Positions 53,432-63,300 of a stretch of DNA of 64,000 bases are shown in pieces. The translations under genes and the position numbers were made by a program. Source of the stretch: Sphingomonas sp. (GTDB taxonomy: Bacteria > Pseudomonadota > Alphaproteobacteria > Sphingomonadales > Sphingomonadaceae); contig JAFOMG010000006.1 in assembly GCA_017418975.1 (NCBI GenBank), forward strand, positions 124,001-188,000, given 5' to 3'. Numbering within the stretch: the stretch's first letter is position 1; each line of letters starts with the position of its first letter. The notes below the pieces were generated by a model. That model saw only the letters and a list, made by a program, of their open reading frames with translations, was not told the origin of the DNA and ran no database searches.

Positions 53432-56400
53432 TCAGAAGCTCATGCGCAGGCCGGCGGTGATGATCCGCCCGGTGCTGGCATAGGTCTGGCTGACCGGATT
53501 GGCCGCGTACATCGTGCGATATTGCGGCGCGTTGGTCATGTTGCGGCCCTCGAGCGACAGCTTGGCGAACTTGGTCACCGCATAGGACATGGCGAAGTCG
53601 ATGTTCAGCTGGTTCTCGTTATAGCCGAAGTCCGCGAACACCGGCGAGTTGCAGGGGCCGCCGCCGACCGTGGTGGTGCCTACCGAGCAGGTGCCCGTCG
53701 CCAGCGGGAAACGGTTCACGTAGCGCGCCCGCCACGCGCCCGAGACGCGGGCCGAGAACTTGCTGTCCTCGTAATAGAGCGTCGCGTTGAACGCGTCCGG
53801 CGACGTGTTGAGGAACGGCCCCTCGGCATAGCTGTTCACCGCGGTGCCCGACACCGTCTGGCTGGTGCTCAGCGCCGTGCCCGTCAGATAGCTCAGGCTC
53901 GAATCGATGTGCGTGTAGTTCGCGATCACGCCGAAATGCTTCAGGAAGCCGGGCAGGAAGAAGAAGTCGGTCTGCAGATTGACTTCCACGCCCTGGATAT
54001 GGCCGCCGGGCGCATCCTTGAACTGGCGGATGCCCCAGGTGCCGCCGGCCGTGGTGTAGCTGAGCAGCGCGGGGTTGGTGATGAAGGTCAGCACCTGCTG
54101 GTACACCTCGGGCTCGAACACCGCCGACAGCGGCGCCTCGAGCGCCACCTGCTGCGGGAAGGTGTCGATGTTCTTCCTGAACAGGTTCACCGCGATCAGG
54201 CCGTTATGCGCGAAATATTTCTCGAGGCTCAGGTCGAGATTGGTCGCGCGGAACGGGTTGAGATAGGGATTGCCCACCGTCAGCGTCGGCGCCGTGCCGT
54301 TCGCGTTCAGGCTGGTGGTGAAGGCCGTGGTGCCCGGCGTCAGGCTGGCGAGCTGCGGCCGCGACATCACCTTGGACGCGGCGAAGCGGACGAGGAAATT
54401 GTCGGCGACTTCCCAGTTCGCGTTCATCGCGGGCAGCCAGTCCCAATATTCGTTCTTCGCGGTCACCCCGAGGCCCGCCACGCCGTCGGCGCCGCCGACA
54501 TTGCCCGAGCCCGAGACCCGGGTATTGGCGACGCGCATGCCGATATTGCCGCGCAGCGGCCGGCCGAGCAGGTTGACGTTGTAGTCGACCTGGAAATAGG
54601 CCGACACGTCGTTCTCGCTCACCCCGGAGCGCTGGCGCCCGTCGACCACGGCGCGGAAATCGCCCCATTTGTTCACGCAGTTGCAGTTGATGCCGAACTG
54701 ATTGATGAACTTCTTGATATCGGGCGCATAATAGCTGGTCGGCGTGCCCTGCGACACGTTCAGCCCCTGGCCGAAGCCGATCGTCTGGCCGAGATCGGTG
54801 ATGTTGAGCCGCGCCTCGGCCAGCGTCGGGTTGATCGCCTCGATCGACTGGTTGCGGCGGCCCTGGTCGCCCGAATAGGCGAACTGCTTGGCGGTCCCGC
54901 CGAAGCGGATCGACATCTCGGGCAGCGCTTCATAGGTGAAGTTCACCCGCGCCACCTTGAACTCATTGTCCACGGTGTTGGTGAAGTAGCGGATCGTCGA
55001 CAGGCCCTTCACCAGCGTCCAGCTGTTCGGGTTCGCCACGTCGAAGCCGGGCTTGAACACCGGCATCTTGCCGCCGGCGCGCTCGTCGAAGGTATAGCCG
55101 TCCTGGTCGATCGCGTTGAACTCGGCGAGCAGGCCATAGGCGCGGAACTGCGATTTCGACCAGCCGCCGGTCGCATCGGCATAGAAGCCCGGCGCGAGCT
55201 CCTGATGGACGTTCAGCGTCACCTGCTTGAAGTCGGTGCGGCCGAACTGGGTATCGGCGAAGCTGCGCCAGTCCACATCGTCGAGGACCAGATAATCGGC
55301 CTGGCCGGCGCTGTTGACATGCGCCTCGCGGATCTTGGTGTTCGGGCGGCCGAGCAGCTCGTTGTAATAGCCGATCTGGTTGGCGGTCGCGACATAGCCC
55401 GGCGAGGCGGGGTTGTTGTAATAGTCGAACGGATTGAGGTTGTTCGGGTTGAGGCTGTTGAAATAGCCGGCCAGCGGCGCCTGGCCCACGCCGTTGCCCG
55501 GCTGGTCGCCATTGCAGTCGATGATCGCGCTGGGCACGCAGTTCGCATAGAGCGCGACACGGTCGGCATAGCCATTGGCGGTGCCGATCGCGCGCAGCCC
55601 GTTCGCGCCCGTCCCCACCACGCGCGCATTGGTGCCGTTGCGGTTGAGGCCGATCGGCGTGATGCCGGTGTTGTTGCTGTTCTGGTCGTAGCGCGAGAAC
55701 ACGCCGTCCAGCGTGATCTCGGTGCCCGGGCCCGGCTTCCACTGCATCGTCGCGGTGGCGCCGATCCGCTCATAGTCCAGATATTGGCGGCCGACCGAGG
55801 GCAGGCCCGGGATGATCGTGGTCGGCGTGACCAGCGCATAGGCCGCCGGATCCGAGCCGAAGGTGGCGCCGGTGCCCTGGTTGCTCGGGCGCGCGAAGCC
55901 GAACACGTTCGGGGTGACGCCGGCGATCTGCGAGTTGCGATAGGCATATTCGAACACGCCGATGTTGCGGCGATAGGCGTCGATCTGCTGTTCCTGCTTC
56001 TGGTACGCGCCCGAGACGAGGATGCCGAAATTGTCCGTCACCCGCACCGAGGCGAGGCCGGTGAAGCGCGGGTTCCACTTCTTGCCGTTCTCGCGATACT
56101 CGGCCTCGGCACCCACGGCGAAGCGGTTCTTCTTGTAGGCGAGCGGGCGGCCGGTGGTGAGGTCGATGATCGCGCCGAGCGACCCTTCGTCATTCTCCGC
56201 CGCGGTCGACTTGGTCACCTTGATGCCGCCGAACAGTTCGGAGGCGAAGGTGTTGAAATCGAAGCCGCGCGAACGGTTAGCGCCGGAATCGGACTGGTTG
56301 CCGCCCGAGATGTTCTGGGCATCGGCACCGTTCAGGCGGACCATCTGGAAGTCGCCGCCCAGGCCGCGCACAGTGATCGTGCGGCCCTCGCCATTGTCGC

Positions 56401-56761
56401 GATCGATCGAGACGCCGGGCAGGCGCTGGATCGATTCCGCCAGATTGGCGTCCGGGAAGTCGGCAATGTCCTCGGCGGTGATCGCGTCGACGATCTGGTT
56501 CGAATTGCGCTTGATGTTGACCGAGCTGGCCAGCGAGGCGCGGAAACCGGTAACAACGATCAGGTCGCCGCTTTCGGTCTGGTCCTGCGGCGCGGCCTGC
56601 GGATCGTCCTGCGCGACGGTGGCGGCGACCGCGGCGGCGGCCTCGGCGGTCTGCGCCCAGGCCGGCGCTGCCATCAGCAGCGCCATGCCGAGCGCGCCCA
56701 GCGCCGTCGTGCCGCGCAGCGCCGAACGGCGCGCGGCAAGGGTGTCAGCGATAGAAAGCAT
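53432..56761 (-). CDS. Large TonB-dependent receptor of the uronate/pectin-type locus
   Basis: A 1109-residue outer-membrane receptor. Signal peptide MLSIADTLAARRSALRGTTA with the cleavage near WAQT; then an Ala/Gln-rich stretch, a TonB box-like ESGDLIVVTGFRASLASSVN, a plug (LAESIQRLPGVSIDRDNGEG, VRGLGGDFQMVRLNGA), and a large barrel ending GRIITAGLRMSF. This matches the TonB-Xanth-Caul group, whose members take up oligosaccharides. The start at 56761 has GGGGGAGG before it. Located after a LacI regulator and the kdu/kdg genes, it probably imports oligogalacturonides or another uronate oligomer. Asn-rich barrel loops are typical. Confidence 0.9.
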   Translation of the reverse strand: MLSIADTLAARRSALRGTTALGALGMALLMAAPAWAQTAEAAAAVAATVAQDDPQAAPQDQTESGDLIVVTGFRASLASSVNIKRNSNQIVDAITAEDIADFPDANLAESIQRLPGVSIDRDNGEGRTITVRGLGGDFQMVRLNGADAQNISGGNQSDSGANRSRGFDFNTFASELFGGIKVTKSTAAENDEGSLGAIIDLTTGRPLAYKKNRFAVGAEAEYRENGKKWNPRFTGLASVRVTDNFGILVSGAYQKQEQQIDAYRRNIGVFEYAYRNSQIAGVTPNVFGFARPSNQGTGATFGSDPAAYALVTPTTIIPGLPSVGRQYLDYERIGATATMQWKPGPGTEITLDGVFSRYDQNSNNTGITPIGLNRNGTNARVVGTGANGLRAIGTANGYADRVALYANCVPSAIIDCNGDQPGNGVGQAPLAGYFNSLNPNNLNPFDYYNNPASPGYVATANQIGYYNELLGRPNTKIREAHVNSAGQADYLVLDDVDWRSFADTQFGRTDFKQVTLNVHQELAPGFYADATGGWSKSQFRAYGLLAEFNAIDQDGYTFDERAGGKMPVFKPGFDVANPNSWTLVKGLSTIRYFTNTVDNEFKVARVNFTYEALPEMSIRFGGTAKQFAYSGDQGRRNQSIEAINPTLAEARLNITDLGQTIGFGQGLNVSQGTPTSYYAPDIKKFINQFGINCNCVNKWGDFRAVVDGRQRSGVSENDVSAYFQVDYNVNLLGRPLRGNIGMRVANTRVSGSGNVGGADGVAGLGVTAKNEYWDWLPAMNANWEVADNFLVRFAASKVMSRPQLASLTPGTTAFTTSLNANGTAPTLTVGNPYLNPFRATNLDLSLEKYFAHNGLIAVNLFRKNIDTFPQQVALEAPLSAVFEPEVYQQVLTFITNPALLSYTTAGGTWGIRQFKDAPGGHIQGVEVNLQTDFFFLPGFLKHFGVIANYTHIDSSLSYLTGTALSTSQTVSGTAVNSYAEGPFLNTSPDAFNATLYYEDSKFSARVSGAWRARYVNRFPLATGTCSVGTTTVGGGPCNSPVFADFGYNENQLNIDFAMSYAVTKFAKLSLEGRNMTNAPQYRTMYAANPVSQTYASTGRIITAGLRMSF

Positions 56762-56994
56762 GAATTCCTCCCCCAAAGTCTTCTCATCGACAAGCATGAG
56801 TCGATGCGCCCGGCGGAGCCTGGAATCAGGGTGCGACGCAGCATTGCGGAAAACGACGCGAGCCGCTCCGCAAGATCCAGCCATGTCGCGACTTGCCCCC
56901 TCCCACGCCCCTCTTGCGGATCTTCTCGTCCACTTGGGCGCAAGCGTATTCAGCCACGCTTGTTCACCCTATTGATCGCGCTACCATCCACGCA

Positions 56995-57011
56995 TGTCAA
57001 CCGGTGTCATT
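56995..57011. promoter_or_regulatory. Candidate LacI-family operator upstream of the receptor
   Basis: TGTCAACCGGTGTCATT is centred on the self-complementary hexamer ACCGGT, with the right half CGGTGTCA matching the half-site of many proteobacterial sugar LacI regulators and the left half degenerate. It lies 234 bp upstream of the receptor ATG. One dyad with an imperfect arm; binding by the adjacent LacI protein is inference. Confidence 0.35.
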
Positions 57012-57147
57012 GAACAAAATGTCACAATCGGGCGATTGCGGCATTTCAGCAACATCGGGGAAATGCCGCCGTGCCGCGTGGGTTTTCGGGGAGGTTTTGC
57101 GCGCCGGTTCCGCGCGCTGGCCTGTTGCCCGCGGGCAATGGCTCCTT

Positions 57148-57237
57148 CCGCACCTTCTCAGCCGTCATCCCGCACCTCCTCCACCGTCACCCCGCACCTT
57201 CTCCACCGTCATCCCCGCATATTCTCCACCGTCATCC
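57148..57237. repeat. Four tandem 22-23-bp units
   Basis: Four direct units starting at 57148, 57170, 57192 and 57215, consensus CCGCACCTTCTCCACCGTCA with a short variable end. They run directly into the family B palindrome arm at 57231. Units differ by one to four bases. The right half of the region (57360-57440) holds inverted copies of two units. Confidence 0.8.
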
Positions 57238-57365
57238 CCGCGCAGGCGGGGATCCAGGGTAGCTCGGGATGATCGAAGCAATCACGCGGGCGCTTGCCGG
57301 AAACGGCAAGGCGAGCCTCGCACGCCTTGCTGTTGGCCCTGGATCCCCGCCTGCGCGGGGATGAC
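57231..57365. repeat. Inverted pair of family B palindromes
   Basis: GTCATCCCCGCGCAGGCGGG (57231-57250, continuing to 57260) and its near-perfect reverse complement at 57336-57365, about 75 bp apart. Each arm is itself a hairpin. The same core hairpin is at 21137-21166. The arrangement resembles a paired REP/BIME-like element. Confidence 0.8.
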
Positions 57366-57463
57366 GAGGAAGGCATAGCGGGGGATGGAGGAAGGGATAG
57401 CGGGGACGACGGTGGAGAATATGCGGGGATGGCCGGGTTCGCCGATTGGGCGGGGTCTTGAAC

Positions 57464-58498
57464 CTAGCCCTCGCGCGGCGGCGCGACCGAGGCGCGGTGG
57501 ATCAGCGTCGAGGGGAAGAGCGACGGCTCCTCCACGGCATTGCCGTCGTCGCCGAAAAAGTCCGCCAGCAGCTTCAGCGCGGCCGAGCGCGCCATCGAGA
57601 TGATCGGCCAGTGCACCGTGGTGAGCGGCGGCCAGATGTGCGAGGCGATGGCGGTGTCGTCGAAGCCGACGATCGACAGATCCTCGGGCACGCTCATGCC
57701 CCGGCGGCGCGCGGCGTGGAGGGTGGCGGCAGCCATCTCGTCGTTCGAGGCGAAGATCGCGGTGGGGCGCGGCGACAGGTCGAGCAGCCGGTCGGCGGCG
57801 GCCAGCCCGGTCTCGAACGTGTAGTTGCCGTCGGCGATCAGGCTGCGCGGCAGCTTGATCCCCGCCTCTTCCAGCGCGTTCTCGAAGCCCTTGCGGCGCT
57901 CGCGCGCGGAGCGGAAGCCGTGCGGGCCGGCGATCAGGCCGATGCGGCGATGGCCGAGCGAGATCAGGTGGTTCACCGCCTCGGTCACCACGTCGCAATC
58001 GTTCGAGGCGACCATGTGCTCGGACGCGTCCAGCGTCGCCGATCCCATGCGGACATAGCGGATGCCGAGCTCGCGGCAGAGCTCCGCCACCATCTCGTTC
58101 TCGGAGACGGGCGGCAGGAACATCACGCCATAGAGCCGCTGGCGCTCGAGGAAGTTGCGCACATCCTCGAGCATGGTCGAGCTGCCCCGGTCGATCGGGC
58201 GGACGATCAGCTCGAACTCGGTGTCGCGCATCGCCTCGAGCATGCCCGCCTGCACGTTCATCACCATCTGCGCGTTGGGATTGTCGTGGATCAGGCCGAT
58301 CAGGAAGTTGCGGCGCAGCGCCAGCGCGCGCGCCTGGACATTGGGGACATAGCCCAGCTCGCTGATCACCTGCTCGACCTTCGCGCGCGTGTCTCCATTG
58401 AGCAGCGGCGAGCGATTGATCACCCGGCTGACGGTTTTCTTCGAGACGCCGGCGATACGGGCGACGTCGTTGATCGTGGGCTTTCCGGTTCTCTCCAT
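57464..58498 (-). CDS. LacI family transcriptional regulator
   Basis: A 344-residue repressor with an N-terminal helix-turn-helix (about 8-30: PTINDVARIAGVSKKTVSRV; hinge INRSPLLNGDTRAKV) and a periplasmic-binding-protein-like effector domain (HRRIGLIAGPHGFRSARER; PTAIFASNDEMAAATLHAA; VPEDLSIVGFDDTAIASH). It sits between the esterase gene and the large TonB receptor, in a kdu/kdg locus, so a keto-deoxy-gluconate or galacturonate derivative is the likely inducer. It is separated from the esterase by 90 bp containing a dyad. Confidence 0.93.
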   Translation of the reverse strand: MERTGKPTINDVARIAGVSKKTVSRVINRSPLLNGDTRAKVEQVISELGYVPNVQARALALRRNFLIGLIHDNPNAQMVMNVQAGMLEAMRDTEFELIVRPIDRGSSTMLEDVRNFLERQRLYGVMFLPPVSENEMVAELCRELGIRYVRMGSATLDASEHMVASNDCDVVTEAVNHLISLGHRRIGLIAGPHGFRSARERRKGFENALEEAGIKLPRSLIADGNYTFETGLAAADRLLDLSPRPTAIFASNDEMAAATLHAARRRGMSVPEDLSIVGFDDTAIASHIWPPLTTVHWPIISMARSAALKLLADFFGDDGNAVEEPSLFPSTLIHRASVAPPREG

Positions 58499-58528
58499 CC
58501 CGCGAACATAATGGCTTGCAGGACAAAG

Positions 58529-58544
58529 CGATACGATATTATCG
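58529..58544. promoter_or_regulatory. Dyad upstream of lacI-type gene
   Basis: CGATA-CGATAT-TATCG: two 5-bp arms around a 6-bp spacer, in the AT-rich gap upstream of the LacI-type gene (start 58498). A possible autoregulatory operator or promoter element. The arms are short, so this is weak evidence. Confidence 0.25.
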
Positions 58545-58588
58545 GCTTGGTCGGCGCCGCGGATTGGCCACCGGTGTCAGCTATCGCC

Positions 58589-60157
58589 TCAACTGCCCGG
58601 CTGGATGTACGGCACCCGGCTCCACAGCTCGCGCTCCCATTTGCGCGGATCGCCGGCCAGGCGGCTGGGCGCGTCGAACAGCATCGTCGCGCGGCCGGGC
58701 AAGGTATAGGGCGCCCAGGCGGGCAGGCCCGCCGCCGCCGGCCGGCCGGTGCGCGCGAGCGAAGCGAAGGCGCCCATCACCTGCCCGCTCAGCTTCCGCG
58801 CCGCCGGCCCGGTACCGGTATAGGATCCCGGCGCATCGAGCGTGCCAAAGGCCAGCGCTATATCCATAGTGTGCGGCGCGCCGCGCTCGGGCCGGGTCGG
58901 CGACTGGTAGTCGACCTGATAGACCCAGGTCGCCCTGGCCCCCGCCGCCGCCCGCGCATCCGCCTCGAGCCATTGGCCCGGCCAGCTCCGGCCGGCGGTG
59001 GTGGCGCGGTAGAAGAGCTGCTCGGGCGTGTCGCCCGGGAAGCGCGCGCGATATTGGGCGACCACCCATTCGGGCAGCAGGTCCATGCGCAGCTCGGGCG
59101 CCATGCGCGCGGCCACATTGTCCCAGGTCAGCCCCCGCACCTTCTCCGAATTGGGATCGATGAAGGCCCGTGTCTCGTCATGCGTGTTGCCCAGGATCAT
59201 CGGGATCGCCAGGCTCTGCGGATTGGCGTCGGGCCAGAAGGGGTGGCGGGTGAGCCACTTCATGTCGAGCACCGGCCCGAAATAGACGCCGCCGCCCAGG
59301 ATCGGGTCGGTCGCGTCCAGCGCATCGACCAGCTTCTCGACCGGCATGTCGAGCAGGGGCTGGAGGTCGCCTTCCCGCACGCCCAGCCGCGCGAGATAGG
59401 CCTGGGCCCGCTTCGTCGCGTTGAGCGGGCCCGACGCGGTCACCTGCTGCCCGCTCATCGTCGCCGCCGAATGGAACAGCCCTCTGGCCGCCGGCATGCC
59501 CATCAGCGTCGCGATCTTGGCGCCGCCGCCCGACTGGCCGAACACGAAGACCCGGCGGGGATCGCCGCCGAATGCCGCGATATTGTCCCGCACCCATTGC
59601 AGCGCCAGGATCAGGTCGAGCTGGCCGAGATTGCCGCTGTCGGCGAAGCGCGGATCGAAGCGGGCGAGATAGAGATAGCCGAGCGCGTTGAGCCGGTGGT
59701 TCACCGTCACAACCACCACATCCTCGGCCGCCGCCAGCGTCGCGCCATCGTTCAGCGGCACGGTGACGGTGCCGTTCGAATAGGCCCCGCCATGGATGTA
59801 GAGCATCACCGGGCGCTTCGCCGTGTCACTGGGGGCGGGCGTCCAGATGTTGAGGAACAGGCAGTCCTCGGAAGCACGCTGGTCGCCCCTGCCCTGCGGG
59901 CAGATCGGGCCGAACGTATCGGCACGGAAATCGGTCACGCGCGCGGCCCGGCGCGGGGCGCGGAAGCGATCGGCCACGCCGTAGCGGATCCCCAGAAATG
60001 CCCAGGGACCGCCCTGGTCTTCGGAATGGCCCATGCTGAGGAAGCGGCCCGCAGGCGCATCGACCACCATGCTCACCGGAGTCGCACGGGCCACCAGCGG
60101 CGCCGCCGCCAGCGCCATGCCGCCCGCCACTACCGAACGCCGCGTTACCCCGCTCAT
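58589..60157 (-). CDS. Secreted type-B carboxylesterase
   Basis: A 522-residue alpha/beta hydrolase with a twin-arginine-like signal ([21 protein letters not shown]), so exported. Signatures are EDCLFLNIW, the oxyanion [10 protein letters not shown], the nucleophile elbow [10 protein letters not shown] (Ser), a Glu/Asp acid region in [11 protein letters not shown], and His in GAPHTMDI. Type-B carboxylesterases cleave carboxylic esters; in a uronate locus it may remove methyl, acetyl or feruloyl groups from plant polysaccharide, which is inference. Its start overlaps the chemoreceptor-like stop by four bases. Confidence 0.88.
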   Translation of the reverse strand: MSGVTRRSVVAGGMALAAAPLVARATPVSMVVDAPAGRFLSMGHSEDQGGPWAFLGIRYGVADRFRAPRRAARVTDFRADTFGPICPQGRGDQRASEDCLFLNIWTPAPSDTAKRPVMLYIHGGAYSNGTVTVPLNDGATLAAAEDVVVVTVNHRLNALGYLYLARFDPRFADSGNLGQLDLILALQWVRDNIAAFGGDPRRVFVFGQSGGGAKIATLMGMPAARGLFHSAATMSGQQVTASGPLNATKRAQAYLARLGVREGDLQPLLDMPVEKLVDALDATDPILGGGVYFGPVLDMKWLTRHPFWPDANPQSLAIPMILGNTHDETRAFIDPNSEKVRGLTWDNVAARMAPELRMDLLPEWVVAQYRARFPGDTPEQLFYRATTAGRSWPGQWLEADARAAAGARATWVYQVDYQSPTRPERGAPHTMDIALAFGTLDAPGSYTGTGPAARKLSGQVMGAFASLARTGRPAAAGLPAWAPYTLPGRATMLFDAPSRLAGDPRKWERELWSRVPYIQPGS

Positions 60158-61482
60158 TGCCCTGCTCCCGTCATGATATGTCCCGTCGCCTCTTCGATCC
60201 GGCCGAGCGCCGCGCGGGTCAGCGCCGCCTGGCGCCCGGCTTCCTCGGCCTCGCCGGCCAGCCGCCCCACCTGCAGGCTGATCGTCGCGATCAGCGCCGC
60301 GATCTCGCGCGAGGAGACGGCGGTCTCGTCGATCGAGGCGAGGATGCCCGCCACGGTGGCCATCTGCGCCTCCATCGCGCCCGACACGGCGCGGACGCGG
60401 GCCAGCAGCTCGGTGACGACGCCCAGGATCGCGCGGTTGGTCTCGGCCATCGCGGCGCTCGCGGCCTGTGCCTCGCGGATCGTCCGGGTGACGCCGCCGG
60501 TCGCGTCCGCCGCCTGGTCCGCCAGCGTCCGCACTTCCTGCGCGACCACCGCGAAGCCGCGCCCGCTGTCGCCGGCGCGCGCCGCCTCGATGCTGGCGTT
60601 CAGCGCGAGCAGCCTGGTCTGATGCGCGATGCCGGAGATCAGCGTGACGACGCTCTCGATCCGCGCCGTGTTGGCGGAGAGGCGCTCGGCGCTCTCCTTG
60701 CCCTTGAGCGCGATGGCATCGGCATTGCCGGCGACTTCCGCCGCGGCGGAGGCATCCTCGCGGGCGCGCTCATAGGCGGTGATGAGCGCCGCGGCGCCGC
60801 GCGCGGACTCGCCCATCGCGATCGCCGCCTGGTCCGCCGCCGACGCCACTTCCGCCGCCGGCGCGCGCAGCCCGAGCAGCTCGGCGGCGGTGCGCTCAGT
60901 GAACCGGGCGATCTCGCGGCTCGTCCGTGCGGTGCTGGCGATCGATTCGCTAAGCTCGGCGCGAACTTCGGCCAGCTCGCGCCGCCGGGCGGCCTGGGCG
61001 CGCAGGCGGGCGATCTGGCGCAGCCGGCTGGCGATGATCTCGAACTCGATCACCGCCAGCTTCTGCGTCGCGCGGGTCAGCCGCTCGAGCTGGCCGGGAT
61101 CGCTGCTCAGCGCGAAGAACAGGGCATGGATGTGCATCTGGGCGACGAGCATCGATGCGGCGACGGTGGAGAATTCCAGGCCGTCCTCGGCGATGCGGTC
61201 GGCCTCGGCGGCGACGCGATCGACCCAGGCCTGGTCGATCGGGCGCGAAAGCTTGGCGCGGGCATAGTCGACGCGGCTCTCGACCAGCGCGGCGGGCACC
61301 GCGCCGCCCGCGCGCCGCTCCAGCAGCTCGCGCGCCACGCCCGCTATGTGCGGCGCGATGAAGCGCCAGGCCTCGGCCAGCTCGCGCTCGAAGCCCGCAT
61401 CCATGCCATAGACCGCGCGCAGCTGCGCTACGTCACGCCCTTCCGGAGCCGCTTCGGCGGTGCCGGCGAAATCCTCCCCCAT
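60154..61482 (-). CDS. Soluble methyl-accepting chemotaxis-type protein, globin-sensor-like N-terminus
   Basis: A 442-residue protein without membrane spans. The C-terminal half is an MCP signalling domain with the hairpin tip [20 protein letters not shown], then [17 protein letters not shown]. The N-terminal 180 residues are helical and resemble globin-coupled sensors ([36 protein letters not shown]). The proximal-His region of such globins (RIGxxH) appears as YARAKLSRP with no His, so heme binding by that residue is doubtful. No CheA/CheW genes are nearby. Overlap with the esterase (ATGA) and 45-bp gap to kdgK place it in the uronate operon. Confidence 0.8.
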   Translation of the reverse strand: MGEDFAGTAEAAPEGRDVAQLRAVYGMDAGFERELAEAWRFIAPHIAGVARELLERRAGGAVPAALVESRVDYARAKLSRPIDQAWVDRVAAEADRIAEDGLEFSTVAASMLVAQMHIHALFFALSSDPGQLERLTRATQKLAVIEFEIIASRLRQIARLRAQAARRRELAEVRAELSESIASTARTSREIARFTERTAAELLGLRAPAAEVASAADQAAIAMGESARGAAALITAYERAREDASAAAEVAGNADAIALKGKESAERLSANTARIESVVTLISGIAHQTRLLALNASIEAARAGDSGRGFAVVAQEVRTLADQAADATGGVTRTIREAQAASAAMAETNRAILGVVTELLARVRAVSGAMEAQMATVAGILASIDETAVSSREIAALIATISLQVGRLAGEAEEAGRQAALTRAALGRIEEATGHIMTGAGQ

Positions 61483-61527
61483 CGGCCATCCTCACCCATG
61501 CCGGGGCGATGTTTCGCCTCCGGTCGA

Positions 61528-62535
61528 TCATCGGCGGACGTCGAGCCCGCCTTCGTCGAACGCCGCCAGGTCGGCGCGCGTGAACAGGCTCGCGTCGCCG
61601 GGCAGCGAATGCTTGAGCGCCGTGAGCGCCAGGCCGGCCCGCGCCGCCGCCTTCGCATCGCCGCCGCTCTCGATCAGGCCGTGCAGCACGCCCGCGGCGA
61701 ACGCGTCGCCCGCGCCGATGCGATCGACGATCCCGGCGATCAGCACCTCGTCGGTCTGGTAGCCGCCGGCACGCGTATCGACTCGCGCCGAGACGCGGTG
61801 GCTGTCCGCATCGTCGACATGCCGCGCGGTGTTGGCGATCGTCTGGAGCCTGGGAAAGGCCGCGAACGCCGCCTCCGCCGCCTCGCGCCGGCGATCGGCG
61901 CCGTCGCCCGAGAATTCCCGCCCGAGCAGCAGCGAGATGTCGCGATGGTTGCCGAACAACAGGTCGGCATGGCCGATCAGCCGAGTCAGCACCGCCTTGG
62001 GATTGCTGTCCCAGCTCTCCCACAGCTTCGCGCGGTAATTGCCGTCGAACGAGACCGGGATGCCCCTCGCGGCCGCCGCTTCGGCCGCGGCGATCGCGGC
62101 GGTGGCGCTGTTGTGGCCGAGCGCCGGAGTGATTCCCGACAGATGCAGCCGCGTCGCCCCGTCGAGCAGCGCGTCCCAGTCCCAGGCCTCGGCCGGGCGC
62201 AGGGCGAACACCGACCAGGCCCGGTCATAGACGACCTCGGACGCGCGCAGCCCCGCGCCGGGGGTCAGGAAATACAGGCCGAGCCGCCCGGGCTCCGCCA
62301 CCACGGTCGAAGTGTCGACGCCGCGCCGGCGCAGCTCGCCGATCACCGCGCCGCCCAGCGGATTGTCCGCCACGGCGGAGATCATCCGCACCGAATGACC
62401 CAGGCACGCCAGCCCCGTGGCGACGTTCGCCTCGGCCCCGCCGACATTCACCTCGAGCTTCGGCGTCTGGAGCAGCAGCTCGCGCCCCGGCGGCGAGAGC
62501 CGCAGCATCAGCTCGCCGAAAAAGGCAATGCTCAT
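61528..62535 (-). CDS. kdgK: 2-keto-3-deoxygluconate kinase
   Basis: A 335-residue PfkB-family sugar kinase that makes 2-keto-3-deoxy-6-phosphogluconate for the Entner-Doudoroff aldolase. Family motifs: VGGAEANVATGLACLG near residue 31, the substrate region SFDGNYRAKLW, and the anion-hole/catalytic loop DRIGAGDAFAAGVL with catalytic Asp. It starts at 62535, overlapping the kduD stop by four bases. Context (kduI, kduD) supports the 2-keto-3-deoxygluconate assignment. Confidence 0.92.
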   Translation of the reverse strand: MSIAFFGELMLRLSPPGRELLLQTPKLEVNVGGAEANVATGLACLGHSVRMISAVADNPLGGAVIGELRRRGVDTSTVVAEPGRLGLYFLTPGAGLRASEVVYDRAWSVFALRPAEAWDWDALLDGATRLHLSGITPALGHNSATAAIAAAEAAAARGIPVSFDGNYRAKLWESWDSNPKAVLTRLIGHADLLFGNHRDISLLLGREFSGDGADRRREAAEAAFAAFPRLQTIANTARHVDDADSHRVSARVDTRAGGYQTDEVLIAGIVDRIGAGDAFAAGVLHGLIESGGDAKAAARAGLALTALKHSLPGDASLFTRADLAAFDEGGLDVRR

Positions 62536-63287
62536 CGCGCCAGCCACCCGCCGTCGACCGCCAGGATATGGCCCTGGACATAATCCGCGGCCGCAGAGGC
62601 GAGGAACACCGCCGCGCCGCCCATGTCCGCCGGATCGCCCCAGCGACCGGCCGGGATGCGCTCCATGATCGAGCGGTTGCGATCCGCGTCCGCCTGGAGC
62701 GCCGCCGTGTTGTTGGTGGCGATATAGCCGGGCGCGATCGCGTTCACGTTGATGCCCTTGGCCGCCCATTCGTTGGCGAGCAGCTTGGTCAGCCCGCCGA
62801 TGCCGGACTTGGACGCGGTGTAGCTGGGCACGCGGATGCCGCCCTGGAAGGTGAGCATCGAGGCGATGTTGATGATCTTGCCCCGGCCCTGCGCCACCAT
62901 GTGCCGCGCCGCCGCCTGGCACAGGAAGAACACCGACTTGAGGTTGGTGTCGATCACCGCGTCCCAGTCCGCCTCGGTGAAATCCAGGCTGTCGGCGCGG
63001 CGGATGATGCCGGCATTGTTGACCAGAATGTCGAGCCCGCCCAGCTTGTCCACAGCTTCGTCCACAACCCTGTCCACAGGCGCGATGGTCGAGAGGTCGG
63101 CCGAGACGATCTCGGCGCGGCGGCCGAGCGCGCGGACCTTCTCCACCGTTTCCTCGGCCGGCGTGCGGCCGACGGCGGCGATGTCGGCACCCGCGGCGGC
63201 GAGCGCCAGCGCGATGCCCTGGCCGATGCCGGTATTGGCGCCGGTGACTATGGCAACCTTGCCGGAGAGATCGAAGGGATTGGTCAT
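62532..63287 (-). CDS. kduD: 2-dehydro-3-deoxy-D-gluconate 5-dehydrogenase (SDR)
   Basis: A 251-residue short-chain dehydrogenase. It has TGANTGIGQGIALALA (NAD site), NNAGIIRRA, catalytic Ser in IASMLTFQGG, YTASKSG (Tyr-X3-Lys), and the KduD-like ending DYVQGHILAVDGGWLAR. KduD reduces 2,5-diketo-3-deoxygluconate to 2-keto-3-deoxygluconate. It lies between kduI and kdgK in the same direction; the 147-bp gap to kduI is filled by a long inverted repeat. Confidence 0.93.
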   Translation of the reverse strand: MTNPFDLSGKVAIVTGANTGIGQGIALALAAAGADIAAVGRTPAEETVEKVRALGRRAEIVSADLSTIAPVDRVVDEAVDKLGGLDILVNNAGIIRRADSLDFTEADWDAVIDTNLKSVFFLCQAAARHMVAQGRGKIINIASMLTFQGGIRVPSYTASKSGIGGLTKLLANEWAAKGINVNAIAPGYIATNNTAALQADADRNRSIMERIPAGRWGDPADMGGAAVFLASAAADYVQGHILAVDGGWLAR

Positions 63288-63300
63288 GGCTCTTCTCACT

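Larger units (their letters stand above)
56762..57463. other. 702-bp intergenic region with repeats and candidate operator
   Basis: No convincing gene is seen. The right part (57148-57440) carries four 22-23-bp tandem units, an inverted pair of family B palindromes, and inverted partial copies. The left part holds the likely TonB receptor promoter and a candidate LacI operator at 56995-57011. Short open frames here run through the repeats and have no ribosome-binding site. Confidence 0.6.

Noticed and set aside
53522..57013. 1163-codon open frame on the plus strand opposite the large TonB receptor
   Set aside because: Composition is Arg/Ala/Gly/His-rich with no domain, and it mirrors a real receptor with signal peptide, plug and barrel. 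Long antisense frames are expected at this GC content.
57148..57237. Possible CRISPR array
   Set aside because: Units are 22-23 bp with no spacers between them, and no cas genes are in the window.
56893..57378. Short plus-strand frames in the repeat-bearing intergenic region
   Set aside because: They translate the tandem repeats and palindromes, have no ribosome-binding site, and overlap each other in several frames.
57446..60622. 1058-codon plus-strand frame opposite lacI, esterase and the chemoreceptor
   Set aside because: Antisense to three genes with strong family motifs; no coherent domain in translation.
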